A stretch of DNA of 64,000 nt from Closterium sp. NIES-65 (Eukaryota; Streptophyta; Zygnematophyceae; Desmidiales; Closteriaceae), in the NCBI GenBank assembly GCA_948144175.1, contig CANXME010002470.1, positions 84,501 to 148,500 on the forward strand. The letters are read 5' to 3'. Shown here in pieces: positions 40,601-51,704 of the stretch. Every line of letters begins with the position of its first letter. Positions within the stretch are counted from its first letter, which is position 1. The translations under genes were made by a program, and so were the position numbers. Under the pieces are notes generated by a model. It was not told where the DNA came from, did no database searches, and saw nothing but the letters and a program-made list of their open reading frames with translations.

Positions 40601-43600
40601 TGGTGAGAGCAGGTGCTTGTGGTGAGAGCAGGTGCTTGTGGTGAGAGCAGGTGCTTGTGGTGAGAGCAGGTGCTTGTGGTGAGAGCAGGTGCTTGTGCTG
40701 AGATCAGGTACTGCTGCTGGTGAGAGCAGGTGCTTGTGGTGAGAGCAGGTGCTTGTGGTGAGAGCAGGTGCTTGTGGTGAGAGCAGGTGCTTGTGCTGAG
40801 AGCAGGTGCTGCTGCTGGTGAGAGCAGGTGCTTGTGGTGAGAGCAGGTGCTTGTGGTGAGAGCAGGTGCTTGTGGTGAGAGCAGGTGCTTGTGGTGAGAG
40901 CAGGTGCTTGTGGTGAGAGCAGGTGCTGGTTGTGAGAGCAGGTGCTTGTGGTGAGAGCAGGTGCTTGTGGTGAGAACAGGTGCTTGTGGTGAGAGCAGGT
41001 GCTTGTGGTGAGAGCAGGTGCTTGTGGTGAGAGCAGGTGCTTGTGGTGAGAGCAGGTGCTTGTGGTGAGAGTAGGTGCTTGTGGTGAGAGCAGGTGCTTG
41101 TGGTGAGAGCAGGTGCTTGTGGTGAGAGCAAGTGCTTGTGGTGAGAGCATGTGCTTGTGGTGAGAGCAGGTGCTTGTGGTGAGAGCAGGTACTTGTGGTG
41201 AGAGCAGGTGCTTGTGGTGAGAGCAGGTGCTTGTGGCGAGAGCAGGTGCTTGTGGCGAGAGCAGGTGCTTGTGGTGAGAGCAGGTGCTTGTGGTGAGAGC
41301 AGGTGCTTGTGTTGAGAGCAGGTGCTTGTGGTGAGAGCATGGTGAGAGCAGGTGCTTGTGGTGAGAGCATGGTGAGAGCAGGTGCTGGTGGTGAGAGCAG
41401 GTGCTAGTGGTGAGAGCAGGTGCTTGTGGTGAGAGCAGGTGCTTGTGGTGAGAGCAGGTGCTTGTGGTGAGAGCAAGTGCTGGTGGTGAGAGCAGGTGCT
41501 TGTGGTGAGAGCAGGTGCTGGTGGTGAGAGCAGGTGCTTGTGGTGAGAGCAGGTGCTTGTGGTGAGAGCAGGTGCTTGTGGTGAGAGCAGGTGCTTGTGG
41601 TGAGAGCAGGTGCTTGTGGTGAGAGCAGGTGCTTGTGCTGAGAGCAGGTGCTGCTGCTGGTGAGAGCAGGTGCTTGTGGTGAGAGCAGGTGCTTGTGGTG
41701 AGAGCAGGTGCTTGTGGTGAGAGCAGGTGCTTGTGGTGAGAGTAGGTGCTTGTGGTGAGAGCAGGTGCTTGTGGTGAGAGCAGGTGCTTGTGGTGAGAGC
41801 AAGTGCTTGTGGTGAGAGCATGTGCTTGTGGTGAGAGCAGGTGCTTGTGGTGAGAGCAGGTGCTTGTGGTGAGAGCAGGTGCTTGTGGTGAGAGCAGGTG
41901 CTTGTGGCGAGAGCAGGTGCTTGTGGCGAGAGCAGGTGCTTGTGGTGAGAGCAGGTGCTTGTGGTGAGAGCAGGTGCTTGTGTTGAGAGCAGGTGCTTGT
42001 GGTGAGAGCATGGTGAGAGCAGGTGCTGGTGGTGAGAGCAGGTGCTAGTGGTGAGAGCAGGTGCTTGTGGTGAGAGCAGGTGCTTGTGGTGAGAGCAGGT
42101 GCTTGTGGTGAGAGCAAGTGCTGGTGGTGAGAGTAGGTGCTTGTGGTGAGAGCAGGTGCTGGTGGTGAGAGCAGGTGCTTGTGGTGAGAGCAGGTGCTTG
42201 TGGTGAGAGCAGGTGCTTGTGGTGAGAGCAGGTGCTTGTGGTGAGAGCAGGTGCTTGTGGTGAGAGCAGGTGCTTGTGCAAAGAGCAGGTGCTGCTGCTG
42301 GTGAGAGCTGGTGCTTGTGGTGAGAGCAGGTGCTTGTGGTGAGAGCAGGTGCTTGTGGTGAGAGCAGGTGCTTGTGCTGAGAGCAGGTGCTGCTGCTGGT
42401 GAGAGCAGGTGCTGGTGATGAGAGCAAGTGCTTGTGGTGAGAGCAAGTGCTTGTGGTGAGAGCAGGTGCTTGTGGTGAGAGCAGGTGCTTGTGGTGAGAG
42501 CAGGTGCTTGTGGTGAGAGCAGGTGCTTGTGATGAGAGCAGGTGCTTGTGGTGAGAGCAGGTGCTTGTGGTGAGAGCAGGTGCTTGTGGTGAGAGCAGGT
42601 GCTTGTGGTGAGAGCAGGTGCTTGTGGTGAGAGCAGGTGCTTGTGGTGAGAGCAGGTGCTTGTGGTGAGAGCAGGTGCTTGTGCTGAGAGCAGGTGCTGC
42701 TGCTGGTGAGAGCAGGTGCTTGTGGTGAGAGCAGGTGCTTGTGGTGAGAGCAGGTGCTTGTGGTGAGAGCAGGTGCTTGTGGTGAGAGTAGGTGCTTGTG
42801 GTGAGAGCAGGTGCTTGTGGTGAGAGCAGGTGCTTGTGGTGAGAGCAAGTGCTTGTGGTGAGAGCATGTGCTTGTGGTGAGAGCAGGTGCTTGTGGTGAG
42901 AGCAGGTGCTTGTGGTGAGAGCAGGTGCTTGTGGTGAGAGCAGGTGCTTGTGGCGAGAGCAGGTGCTTGTGGCGAGAGCAGGTGCTTGTGGTGAGAGCAG
43001 GTGCTTGTGGTGAGAGCAGGTGCTTGTGTTGAGAGCAGGTGCTTGTGGTGAGAGCATGGTGAGAGCAGGTGCTGGTGGTGAGAGCAGGTGCTAGTGGTGA
43101 GAGCAGGTGCTTGTGGTGAGAGCAGGTGCTTGTGGTGAGAGCAGGTGCTTGTGGTGAGAGCAAGTGCTGGTGGTGAGAGTAGGTGCTTGTGGTGAGAGCA
43201 GGTGCTGGTGGTGAGAGCAGGTGCTTGTGGTGAGAGAAAGTGCTTGTGGTGAGAGCAGGTGCTTGTGGTGAGAGCAGGTGCTTGTGGTGAGAGCAGGTGC
43301 TTGTGGTGAGAGCAGGTGCTTGTGCAAAGAGCAGGTGCTGCTGCTGGTGAGAGCAGGTGCTTGTGGTGAGAGCAGGTGCTTGTGGTGAGAGCAGGTGCTT
43401 GTGGTGAGAGCAGGTGCTTGTGGTGAGAGCAGGTGCTTGTGCTGAGAGCAGGTGCTGCTGCTGGTGAGAGCAGGTGCTGGTGATGAGAGCAAGTGCTTGT
43501 GGTGAGAGCAGGTGCTTGTGGTGAGAGCAGGTGCTTGTGGTGAGAGCAGGTGCTTGTGGTGAGAGCAGGTGCTTGTGATGAGAGCAGGTGCTTGTGGTGA

Positions 43601-44690
43601 GAGCAGGTGCTTGTGGTGAGAGCAGGTGCTTGTGGTGAGAGCAGGTGCTTGTGGTGAGAGCAGGTGCTTGTGGTGAGAGCAGGTGCTTGTGGTGAGAGCA
43701 AGTGCTTGTGGTGAGAGCAGGTGCTTGTGGTGAGAGCAGGTGCTTGTGGTGAGAGCAGGTGCTTGTGGTGAAAGCAGGTGCTTGTGGTGAGAGCAGGTGC
43801 TTGTGGCGAGAGCAGGTGCTTGTGGTGAGACCAGGTGCTTGTGGTGAGAGCAGGTGCTTGTGGTGAGAGCAAGTGCTTGTGGTGAGAGCAGGTGCTTGTG
43901 GTGAGAGCAGGTGCTTGTGGTGAGAGCAGGTGCTGGTGGTGAGAGCAGGTGCTTGTGGTGAGAGCAGGTGCTTGTGGTGAGAGCAGGTGCTTGTGCTGAG
44001 AGCAGGTGCTGCTGCTGGTGAGAGCAGGTGCTGGTGATGAGAGCAAGTGCTTATGGTGAGAGCAAGTGCTTGTGGTGAGAGCAGGTGGTTGTGGTGAGAG
44101 CAGGTGCTTGTGGTGAGAGCAGGTGCTTGTGGTGAGAGCAGGTGCTTGTGGTGAGAGCAGGTGCTTGTGGTGAGAGCAGGTGCTTGTGGTGAGAGCAGGT
44201 GCTTGTGGTGAGAGCAGGTGCTTGTGGTGAGAGCAGGTGCTTGTGGTGAGAGCAGGTGCTTGTGGTGAGAGCAGGTGCTTGTGGTGAGAGCAGGTGCTTG
44301 TGGTGAGAGCAAGTGCTTGTGGTGAGAGCAGGTGCTTGTGGTGAGAGCAGGTGCTTGTGGTGAGAGCAGGTGCTTGTGGTGAGAGCAGGTGCTTGTGGTG
44401 AGAGCAGGTGCTTGTGGTGAGAGCAGGTGCTTGTGGTGAGAGCAGGTGCTTGTGGTGAGAGCAGGTGCTTGTGCTGAGAGCAGGTGCTGCTGCTGGTGAG
44501 AGCAGGTGCTTGTGGTGAGAGCAGGTGCTTGTGGTGAAAGCAGGTGCTTGTGGTGAGAGCAGGTGCTTGTGGTGAGAGCAGGTGCTTGTGGTGAGAGCAG
44601 GTGCTTGTGGTGAGAGCAGGTGCTTGTGGTGAGAGCAGGTGCTTTTGGTGAGAGCAGGTGCTTGTTGTGAGACAAGGTGTTGGCGGTGAG
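37641..44690. repeat. 19-bp minisatellite array, about 7 kb
   Basis: Some 370 units of GTGAGAGCAGGTGCTTGTG lie in tandem. Recurrent variants include AAGTGCTT for AGGTGCTT, GTGCTGGTG, TGCTGCTGCTG insertions, GTGATGAG, and shortened GAGCATGGTGAG units. Larger blocks are duplicated: a segment with GAGTAGGTG, GCATGTGCTT and TTGAGAGC marks recurs at about 41068, 41731 and 42786. Because 19 is not a multiple of three and the unit has no stop on minus, all three minus frames stay open for kilobases. Those frames are artefacts of the repeat. Every unit contains GGTGAGA, a splice-donor-like string. Confidence 0.97.
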
Positions 44691-44783
44691 AGAAGGCATT
44701 TTTTATTATCTCCGATTGTTCATTGACTTTTTTCTTTCTTTCTTTTTTGACATTTGTCTCTGCATACTGTACCCGGCCATCAG

Positions 44784-46621
44784 AGGGAGTGCCGGTTACC
44801 ATGAGCAGCTCTTTGTTGCGGATGCTCACCGCACATCGTGCTAGTGTTGATGCCGCACTTGCTGCTGCCACATCTGCTGCTTCCACATCTTCTGCCGCCA
44901 CAACTGCTGCTGCCACAGCTTCTGCTGCCACAACTGCTGTTGCCACACTTGCGACTTCCACTCCTGCAGTTGCCACTCCTGCGGTTGCCACACTTGCTGC
45001 TCCCACGCTTGCAAGTGCCACACCTGTTGCCACACGCGCTGCTTCCACCCGTGCTGCTGCCTCCCCAACTACTGCCACACCTGTTGCCACACGCGCTGCT
45101 GCCACTCGCACTGATGCCTCCCTCGCTACTGCCACACCTGTTGCCACACACGCTGCTGCCACCCGCACTGCTGCCTCCACCGCAACTGCCACACCTGTTG
45201 CCACACGCGCTGCTACCACCCGCACTGCTGCCTCCCCCGCAACTGCCACACCTGTTGCCACACGCGCTGCTGCCACCCGCACTGCTGCCTCCCCCACTAC
45301 TGCCACACCTGTTGCCACACGCGCTGCTGCCACCCGCACTGCTGCCTCCCCCGCTACTGCCACACCTGTTGCCACACGCGCTGCTGCCACCCGCACTGCT
45401 GCCTCCCCCGCTACTGCCACACCTGTTGCCACACGCGCTGCTGCCACCCACACTACTACCTCCGCCGCTACTGCCACACATGTTACCACACGCGCTGCTG
45501 CCACCCGCACTGCTGCCACTTGCACTGCTGTTGCCTCCCCTGCCACTGCCATACCTACTACCGTTGCTCCTCGCAAGGTGGGTTCCTCAGGTGAGACGAC
45601 GACGGGTGCTAGTCTCAAGGGACGCTTGTCTGGTAGTGGGAATAAGGTGGATAAGGAGGAGGGGGGGGCAGATGAGGAGAAGGGGAAGGTGGTGGACAAC
45701 GCAAAAGGGAAGGTCGTAGATAACGTGAAAGTGAAAGAGGCAGACAAGAGGAAGAACACGGTGGACATATTGAAATGGAAGGCAAAGGTGGATGATGGTC
45801 AGAAGGGGACAAGTCGAGGTCATGTGGGTGATGAAGAGGGAGGTTTGGGTAATAAGGAGAAGAGATGTGCAAGCAAGCAGAAGCGGCCCTTGAGCGCAAC
45901 CCAAAGCGAGATGACTCGCTGGTCCCGCGCGCGTATGGTTCAGGTCTCCCGCGAAAACCCCAACTTATCGCCTCTTCAGGCGTACAACGCCGCCCAACGG
46001 CTCTGGAGGATACACCGGTTGAACAGCGAGGCACAGGCGAGGCATGAGGAAAAGGGCGGGGAGGAGGGCGAGAAGGAGGGCGAGGAAGAGAGTGAGGAGA
46101 GCGGTGAGGAGGACGAGAAGAAGGAGAGTGAGGAGGGCGAGGAGGAGGGCGAGGAAGAGGGCGAGGAGGAGGGCGGGGAAGAGGGCGAGGAGGAGGGCAG
46201 GGAAGAGGGCGAGGAGGAGGGCGACAAAGAGGGCGAGGAGAATGTAGAAAGGCGTGACGACGAACAAGGTGCATCAAGTGACGACGATGTTCAGGAGGTG
46301 CAGCTGGTGCGAGTAGCGGGTGATGGAGATGTGAGGGCGCTAGGAAATGTGGAGAAGGGAGTTGGTAGTGCAAGCAGCAGTGGCGCGAATGGTAGACGCA
46401 GAAAAAGGAATGCAGTGGAGACTCGCATGAGTGAGGCACAAGTGGATGCGAGTCAGACGGAAACGTTATTTCATGCGTCTCAGATCATTGGCACGCAGTT
46501 GCCGCCCTTTTCCACTGTTGGTGACACAGTTGTTCCTGAAGTCTCGAGGGTGAATGAGGCAAGCGGAAGTGGTGGGCGAACCAGGTCATCGCGACTCAAA
46601 CGAAATAAGCGTGCACAGTAA
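44784..46621 (+). CDS. Ala/Thr-repeat, HMG/YABBY-like, Glu-rich nuclear protein
   Basis: Open from the acceptor CATCAG at 44778-44783 through ATG 44801 (MSSSLLRMLTAHRASVDAAL, 606 aa if started there) to TAA 46619-46621. Residues about 25-250 are Ala/Thr-rich, with a 19-residue repeat (ATPVATRAAATRTAASPAT) repeated about eight times. Next comes a Lys-rich region, then KRPLSATQSEMTRWSRARMV and QVSRENPNLSPLQAYNAAQR (about 380-430). This follows the pattern of the YABBY/HMG box (basic start, aromatic core, NP-x-(I/L)-S, A-x3-A-x2-W). Then an acidic EEGEE tract of about 75 residues, a basic RRRKR patch, and a basic C-terminus. It is probably nuclear and DNA- or chromatin-associated. Intronless after 44784. 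Family assignment is tentative. Confidence 0.6.
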
Positions 46622-46670
46622 GAGGTAACTGTGGTGTGCCTTCCCCTCTTCAGCCCCTCTCCCTTCAACT

Positions 46671-46692
46671 CTAAACCCTAAACCCTAAACCC
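46671..46692. repeat. Short CCCTAAA telomere-like tract
   Basis: Three tandem CTAAACC units, the plant/green-algal telomere heptamer, lie 50 bp after the stop of the preceding gene. It is too short to be a telomere. It may be an interstitial telomeric motif or a telo-box. Confidence 0.8.
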
Positions 46693-47225
46693 ACTTCACC
46701 TCTCTCATTCCTTCCCCTTCACTCCCCTCCACTTGTATTTCCCGCTTTGCCCCCCTTTCCTTTTCCGTCACCTTCCCTCCCCCCCCCCTTTTTGCCTCTC
46801 TTAACGTATCGTCCTTTCGCCACGTATCGGTTCTCCTTCCCCACCTCTGTTTTTCCCCGTCAATGAGCAGATTACAACAACGACTACTGCAATGGCTGGA
46901 GCACAGCAATGGAAGTGAGAGTAGTGCCGAACAGGGGTCATGCTAACTGATTAAATTTCAAACTTGCATGGTGGTAATACTTTTAGAGTTTGCTTGCACA
47001 TTCGCCAGCAGGTCTTCAAATTGAACTTAGGGAGCATTCCTGTGCAGACACTTTTGTCTAAATTTCCTTTCTCTCGAGTCGCGCCTGCAAATTTACCAAA
47101 TGTCGCGTCACAAACAGCAAATGTATCGCGGCGTAGAGCGACAGATGGGCAGGTACAATTGGACACTTTTTATTGGTTGCGACCAACCGGATCAGGCCCA
47201 CGCGTTGTCCCTCTGGGGAGGGTGG
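46693..47225. other. Pyrimidine-rich 3' flank and unassigned spacer
   Basis: The first 150 bp are pyrimidine-rich and could be a 3' UTR. The rest lacks a recognisable gene. It may include the left part of the Harbinger-like element, whose terminal repeats I could not locate. Confidence 0.4.
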
Positions 47226-47707
47226 TACCGTATGGCCCCGGATATAGGCGCATATGCGCTTATAATAAAATCATTTTTTTGAGGGGGGGCGCTTGTAATT
47301 GAGTAACGGCCATAAGCGCCGGCGCTTATATAATGACAAATACGAAATTATAATTTTAGAGCACCAAATTGTTCATTTTCTTCTTGCCATTTCAACCGAG
47401 TCGAAATGTTTTAGCGCCACAATGCAGAATCTTGCACAAGCGATATTCAGGGTTCACACACGGGCAAAGCCACGTCATTCCAGCACATCCTGACTGGACG
47501 CGCAGCCAGTCAGGTCTTCACGAGTCAAACGAAGCGAAATTGAAATCTGACTCGCTGCAAAAATTGATTTCGTTACTGTTTTAGGCAAGAATTTAAATTC
47601 AAATCGCATATGCGCTTATAATTGAATTCCAGCCATAGGCGCCATGCTCCAGATAGAAGCGCCGGCGCCTTTAATCGGACGGCGCCTATATCCGGGGCCA
47701 TACGGTA
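47226..47707. mobile_element. MITE 1 (482 bp) with perfect 26-bp terminal inverted repeats
   Basis: Left end 47226-47251 (TACCGTATGGCCCCGG...) and right end 47682-47707 are perfect reverse complements over 26 bp. The interior is AT-rich with repeated GCGCTTATAA-like palindromes and no gene. It shares interior blocks such as CCATTTCAACCGAGTCGAA with MITE 2. No target duplication is obvious. Superfamily is unknown, and the Harbinger next to it is a possible source of transposase. Confidence 0.85.
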
Positions 47708-47929
47708 AAACAATGTGCATAAAGCGAGTACCCGCTTTGCGGGCCACAGTAACGAAGCTTGCAAAATATGTACAAGAGTCCGTAAGGACACGTCACACAT
47801 TTGTGCACAAAAGGCATACGTCACCAACTTTTTTACAACACACATCACAAGTCGTCATTGCTACAGCCTTGTGCTGTGCCATTGCTCATGCAACTGCTCG
47901 TCGCGTGGATCACATTCTACTACACTATC

Positions 47930-49649
47930 TTCATGGACATCGTCGCTAGGTCGGTCGGCGGTTTCATGGAAGCCAACATCTTCGCCGACGAAGATACGTC
48001 GACGTCCACCTCCTACGGCTCCAACATATCGGCCGATAGGAAGACAAGGGCATGTCTCCGCAGGTGGAGGTACCAATTGTTGCTAGAGGACATGCAAGGC
48101 ATGGTAGACAAAGAGTTCAGGGACCCATTTGGATAACCCGGGCAATTCTCGAGTACATTGTCACAGGCTTGGAATACTACATGCTGCCCTATGTGGACAG
48201 GTACACCATCACCCATGAGGAGGCCTGCTTAGTCGCGATTTACCATATCACCCCGGATAGTAGCGCATATGCGCTTATAATAAAATTTAAAAAGTTAGGG
48301 GGGGCGCTTGTAATTGAGTCTAGGGCATAAGCGCATGCTCTTATATAATGACACTCACAAAAATGCATTTTTAGAGCACCAAATAGTACATTTCATTCTT
48401 GCCATTTCAACCGAGTCGAATATTTTTCGAGTCACCAGGCAGAATCGCGCGGAAGCGATTCTCTGCCAACACACAGTGTGAAAGACACGTTCTGGGAGCT
48501 CATCATGACTGGACGCGAAGCCAGTCAGGTCTTCGCGAGTCAAACGAAGCGAGAATGAAATCGAACTCGCTGCAAAAATGAAACTCGATACCGTTTTTAA
48601 CAGAATTTCGAATTAATATTGTATGCGCGCTTGTAATGAGTAAGGATTTTTCAGGGGGGGGCGCTTATAATTGAGGACCGGCCATAAGCGCATGGCTCCA
48701 GATAGAAGCGCCGACGCTTTTAATAGGACGGCGCTACTATCCGGGGTGATACGGTAGTACCTGGCCAGTGGAATGTTGTACGTAAACTTGTCCCGTCTCT
48801 TCGGCCTGTCCAAGACCCTTTGTCATGCGCTTGTTGACGCGTCGCTGGTGCATTTCATGTCCGTCTCAAGCAGCAGTTGGTCCATTTTCCTACCCGCGAG
48901 GATCTCGACGATGATGAGCCATCAAGGGTGTACCTGCTGTAGTGGGGGCTATAGACGGGACACACATTCACATGACGGGCATGGAGGGGCACAGGCAAGA
49001 GTACTACGTGAGAAAATCTTGTTACGCCGTGCAACTGCAGCTGACATGCGATGCGCGGGGCATCATATGGGACTACCTCATCAGCTACCCAGGCAGTGCT
49101 CACGATCAGAGAGTATTCATGAACAGCACGTTACACGAAATGTTGAACAACGACGACATAGCGCCATATCAAATAGTGGGAGATGCGATATACCCATTCA
49201 GAGATTTCTGCCTGACCTTCCTACATGCACCCCGTAAGGGTCTAATGGAAGATTGGGAGCAGTGCTTCAACTACTGCCAAAGCGCTACGTGCATGGCTGT
49301 TGAGTGCTGCATCGGTGCTTTCAAAGGCCAGTATCGTCTACTCGTGGGCCACAATGACTGCAAGCTCTGGCGCGTTCTTGCAGGGGCGTCTTGTGGCGTC
49401 ATCCTGCATAACATGTGTGAAACAATGGGTGCAGTGAGGCGCGTCAACGCTTCGTGGGCCAACTTGCCACGAAACCGCGACCCATGGTGGACATGTGGAG
49501 CGGTAGCAAAGTTCAAGTGGGAGCCTTGTGACCCGTGCACACAGACTACTTTGCGGGAAAGGTGCAAGCAGCTCGACGAGGCACTGGAGTCGTCGTACCT
49601 TACTCGTCGTCGCCGCGAACCTACACCTCCTCGGCCGCATTCGGGTTAG
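47930..49649 (+). pseudogene. PIF/Harbinger DDE transposase, interrupted
   Basis: An N-terminal part reads RRWRYQLLLEDMQGMVDKEF (47990-48130) and, after a frame change, ITRAILEYIVTGLEYYMLPY and EEACLVAIY up to MITE 2 at 48241. Beyond the MITE, YLASGMLYVNLSRLFGLSKT continues the helix-turn-helix region of HARBI1-like proteins. After another frame change near 48915, the catalytic domain follows: VGAIDGTHIHMTG (first Asp), YPGSAHDQRVF and VGDAIYPF (second Asp), AVECCIGAFKGQYR (Glu), ending at 49649. DDE_Tnp_4 motifs are clear. Two frame changes and the 516-bp insertion inactivate it. Confidence 0.8.
48241..48756. mobile_element. MITE 2 (516 bp) inserted in the transposase gene
   Basis: Ends 48241-48266 and 48731-48756 are inverted repeats matching at 25 of 26 bases (TACC(G/A)TATCACCCCGG...). 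The interior is related to MITE 1. The coding frame stops at codon ATT before the left end and resumes TAC CTG GCC AGT after the right end, so removing it restores the helix-turn-helix region. TACC follows the right end and also begins the left end, so the exact duplication is ambiguous. Confidence 0.85.
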
Positions 49650-51013
49650 AGGCGCTATCACCAGCCTGCCTGCGACGGAACCATTCGTCGTCGCCGCCTT
49701 TGGCAGCGTTCGTTGCAGGCTGGTTGTCCGCGTCATCGAGGATGTTGTTGCGGGCCGGCGGAGTGGAGGCGCGCTGCACCTGGCGTTCGCGCGCAATACG
49801 CTCGTCCTGCTCCATCCATGCGCGGACGAGGCCTTCGAGCCTGTTTGATTGACAGCCTTTGATGGTCTCGCAGACAAACTTGGCGGCCATGGTAGCCGTC
49901 TCTGCAACCTGCGGGCGCTTCGATGTCGGAGTGCCCTACGGAGGGAGAGCAGAACACGCACAGTCGGGACACATTATTTTGATTGAGATGTATCTTGTAT
50001 TACGAGTATTCATTTAATACGGCGAGTTTACATTCACATCCCAGATCCAACAATCGAAAACGGTCAATGAACTTACTAGTAAAAATCAGCGTAGAGGTGC
50101 ATGGCGCGGACGTTGACGGAACCGTGAACCCGCAAGGCACATTGATGTGTGTTGCACCACCGCCGTCGACAGCGTGAGGGTGGGCCACGGCCCAGTTGTT
50201 CTGGAAGAGCTCCATATACGGGAACCACTGCGGCTTACACACCATTCCTTTACTCGATGCCTTCTCCCTCTTTTTCAGTTCCTTGTACATGGTGACGAGA
50301 TTGCACCACTGCTTCTGCACAGCGTTCACGCCACGCACCCACCTGGGATTCTCCTTTTCGATGTGGCGGACAAGGCGAGCCCAGTACTTGGAGACTTGCT
50401 TGCCAAGGAGGGGCTCGAGCTCGTCCTTCATGAACCAACGCGCTGCGACGAAAATCGTGTTCTCGCGTGGTGACTAGACGCCGCGCTTAATCGGGTGCAT
50501 GTTGAGCGTATTGGCCGCGCCTCGAGGAAGTTCACCGCCCTTAGCGGCGGTCTTGACTGCGGCTGCGGTCGTGGTACGGCCACGGCGAGACTTGGGTTCT
50601 GCGGGCTGCGCCTCCTCAGGGGCGTCATCTTCGTCGCCATTGGCATCGTCGGCGTCGACCTCTTCCTCAGAGTCGGACATACCCTTGTCCTCTTCCTTTC
50701 CAGAGTCCGCCTCGTCTTTGGTGCCGTTGTCGCACTCGTTGTACTCCAAGTCTTCGTCCTCGTTACCGAACGCGTCATCGTCCACGACACGGGAGGAGGC
50801 AACCCGGTCAGTCACACGACGTCCGAGAGAAGGGACATCACGCGAGGCTTGGTAAGAATTGTTTCCCGCCTCAGGCGTTCCTTCGGGCAACGGGCCGGCG
50901 GGCTTGCGTTCGGCTGCGAGCTGCTTGTTTATCCAAGCAATATACGTGATCTCGTTGAGATCCCGCACGCACATGTCAGCAGTAGTAGCTTTGCTCTTGC
51001 GCTTACTGGCCAT
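49621..51013 (-). pseudogene. Harbinger Myb/SANT-like protein, one internal TAG
   Basis: ATG at 51011-51013 (MASKRKSKATTADMCVRDLN). A polar and acidic region (DEDLEYNECDNGTKDEAD, SDSEEEVDADDANGDEDDAP) and a basic RRGRTT patch precede a TAG at 50474-50476. The same frame then continues as a trihelix/Myb-SANT-like domain (WFMKDELEPLLGKQVSKYWA, VNAVQKQWCNLVTMYKELKK). A probable intron (donor near 50150, acceptor CTCCGTAG near 49939) leads to a last exon with MAAKFVCETIKGCQSNRLEG and WMEQDERIARERQVQR, stop about 49621. Harbinger elements carry such a DNA-binding partner that brings the transposase to its nucleus and ends. It is convergent with the transposase gene. Confidence 0.6.
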
Positions 51014-51397
51014 AGCTACGTAGTGGGATAGATATTTGGAAGAGGAAAACAACAGAAGAGAGTTGGGGTTGGGTGAGGAGATGTAAAGGAAGTTGGGGAG
51101 GGAGAGATGTCACCAGGTATGGAAAGGTGTGCATGACCGGGCAGGCAAGTGCGAAGGTATTCAGTGAGCACCACTCGTTGGTCTGCCCGGCCAGGGAGGT
51201 TTCGTTTCCCGCTCAAATCTGCCACCACTTCAGGCGTTCAGGTGCATGCGGTCGGGCCGGTCCACAGCTTGACAAATTCCACACGCGTGGGATTTCAAGG
51301 ACGTGTCGGGGCCTCATTTAACTCGTCCGCTACACCAGCGCAATTCACGCCAACCAATGTAAAATACAGTGAAAGTTGCATTAGTGCGATCCGCGTT
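51014..51397. other. No gene recognised
   Basis: This is the upstream flank of the Myb-like gene, possibly its promoter plus the right end of the Harbinger-like element. No terminal inverted repeat was identified. Confidence 0.4.
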
Positions 51398-51547
51398 TGT
51401 GACACAATATAGTTTATGCAGATTTTGTGAGAATGAGAACGAGGAATGAGTGCATTGAGCAGCATAAGGAGTACAAGTAGTAAACCCTAACACTACTGTA
51501 CCCCATAAGGAGTGCCCCACTACATCCTACAATATAGTTCTGACACA
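51398..51547 (-). repeat. Short copia LTR (150 bp), 3' LTR of element copia-2
   Basis: It runs from TGTGACACAATATAG to ATATAGTTCTGACACA, giving TG...CA ends with near-inverted termini. On minus it is preceded by a purine-rich CCTATGGGGG tract. Only one LTR is present because the 5' half is missing, so the limits are inferred. Confidence 0.5.
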
Positions 51548-51704
51548 CCCCCATAGGCAAAGTGGCAGACAAGCAAGAGAACAAGGCAAGGTCAATCTCA
51601 GGGTGGATCACAACGTCACCACACATTCTGAGCACAAGTTCAAGGCCACAAGGCCAGTTCACATGCAGGATTATAAATCAAGGTGAACAAGCAAGACACT
51701 GACC

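Noticed and set aside
37641..44690. GCTGGTGG strings matching the bacterial Chi sequence
   Set aside because: They arise from a common unit variant in a eukaryotic minisatellite. Chi has no known role there.
44780..45719. Leucine/proline-rich and glycine/cysteine-rich frames opposite or offset to the Ala/Thr repeat
   Set aside because: They are other-frame readings of the 57-bp coding repeat. The plus frame from 44801 is longer and continues into unique sequence.
37091..45768. Giant minus-strand proteins (up to about 1990 residues) with SPQAPALTTSTCSHHKHLL repeats
   Set aside because: They are read from the 19-bp minisatellite, which is stop-free in all three minus frames. All three frames give the same peptide register, and nothing else supports coding.
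46671..46692. Chromosome end or telomere
   Set aside because: There are only three heptamers, with normal sequence on both sides.
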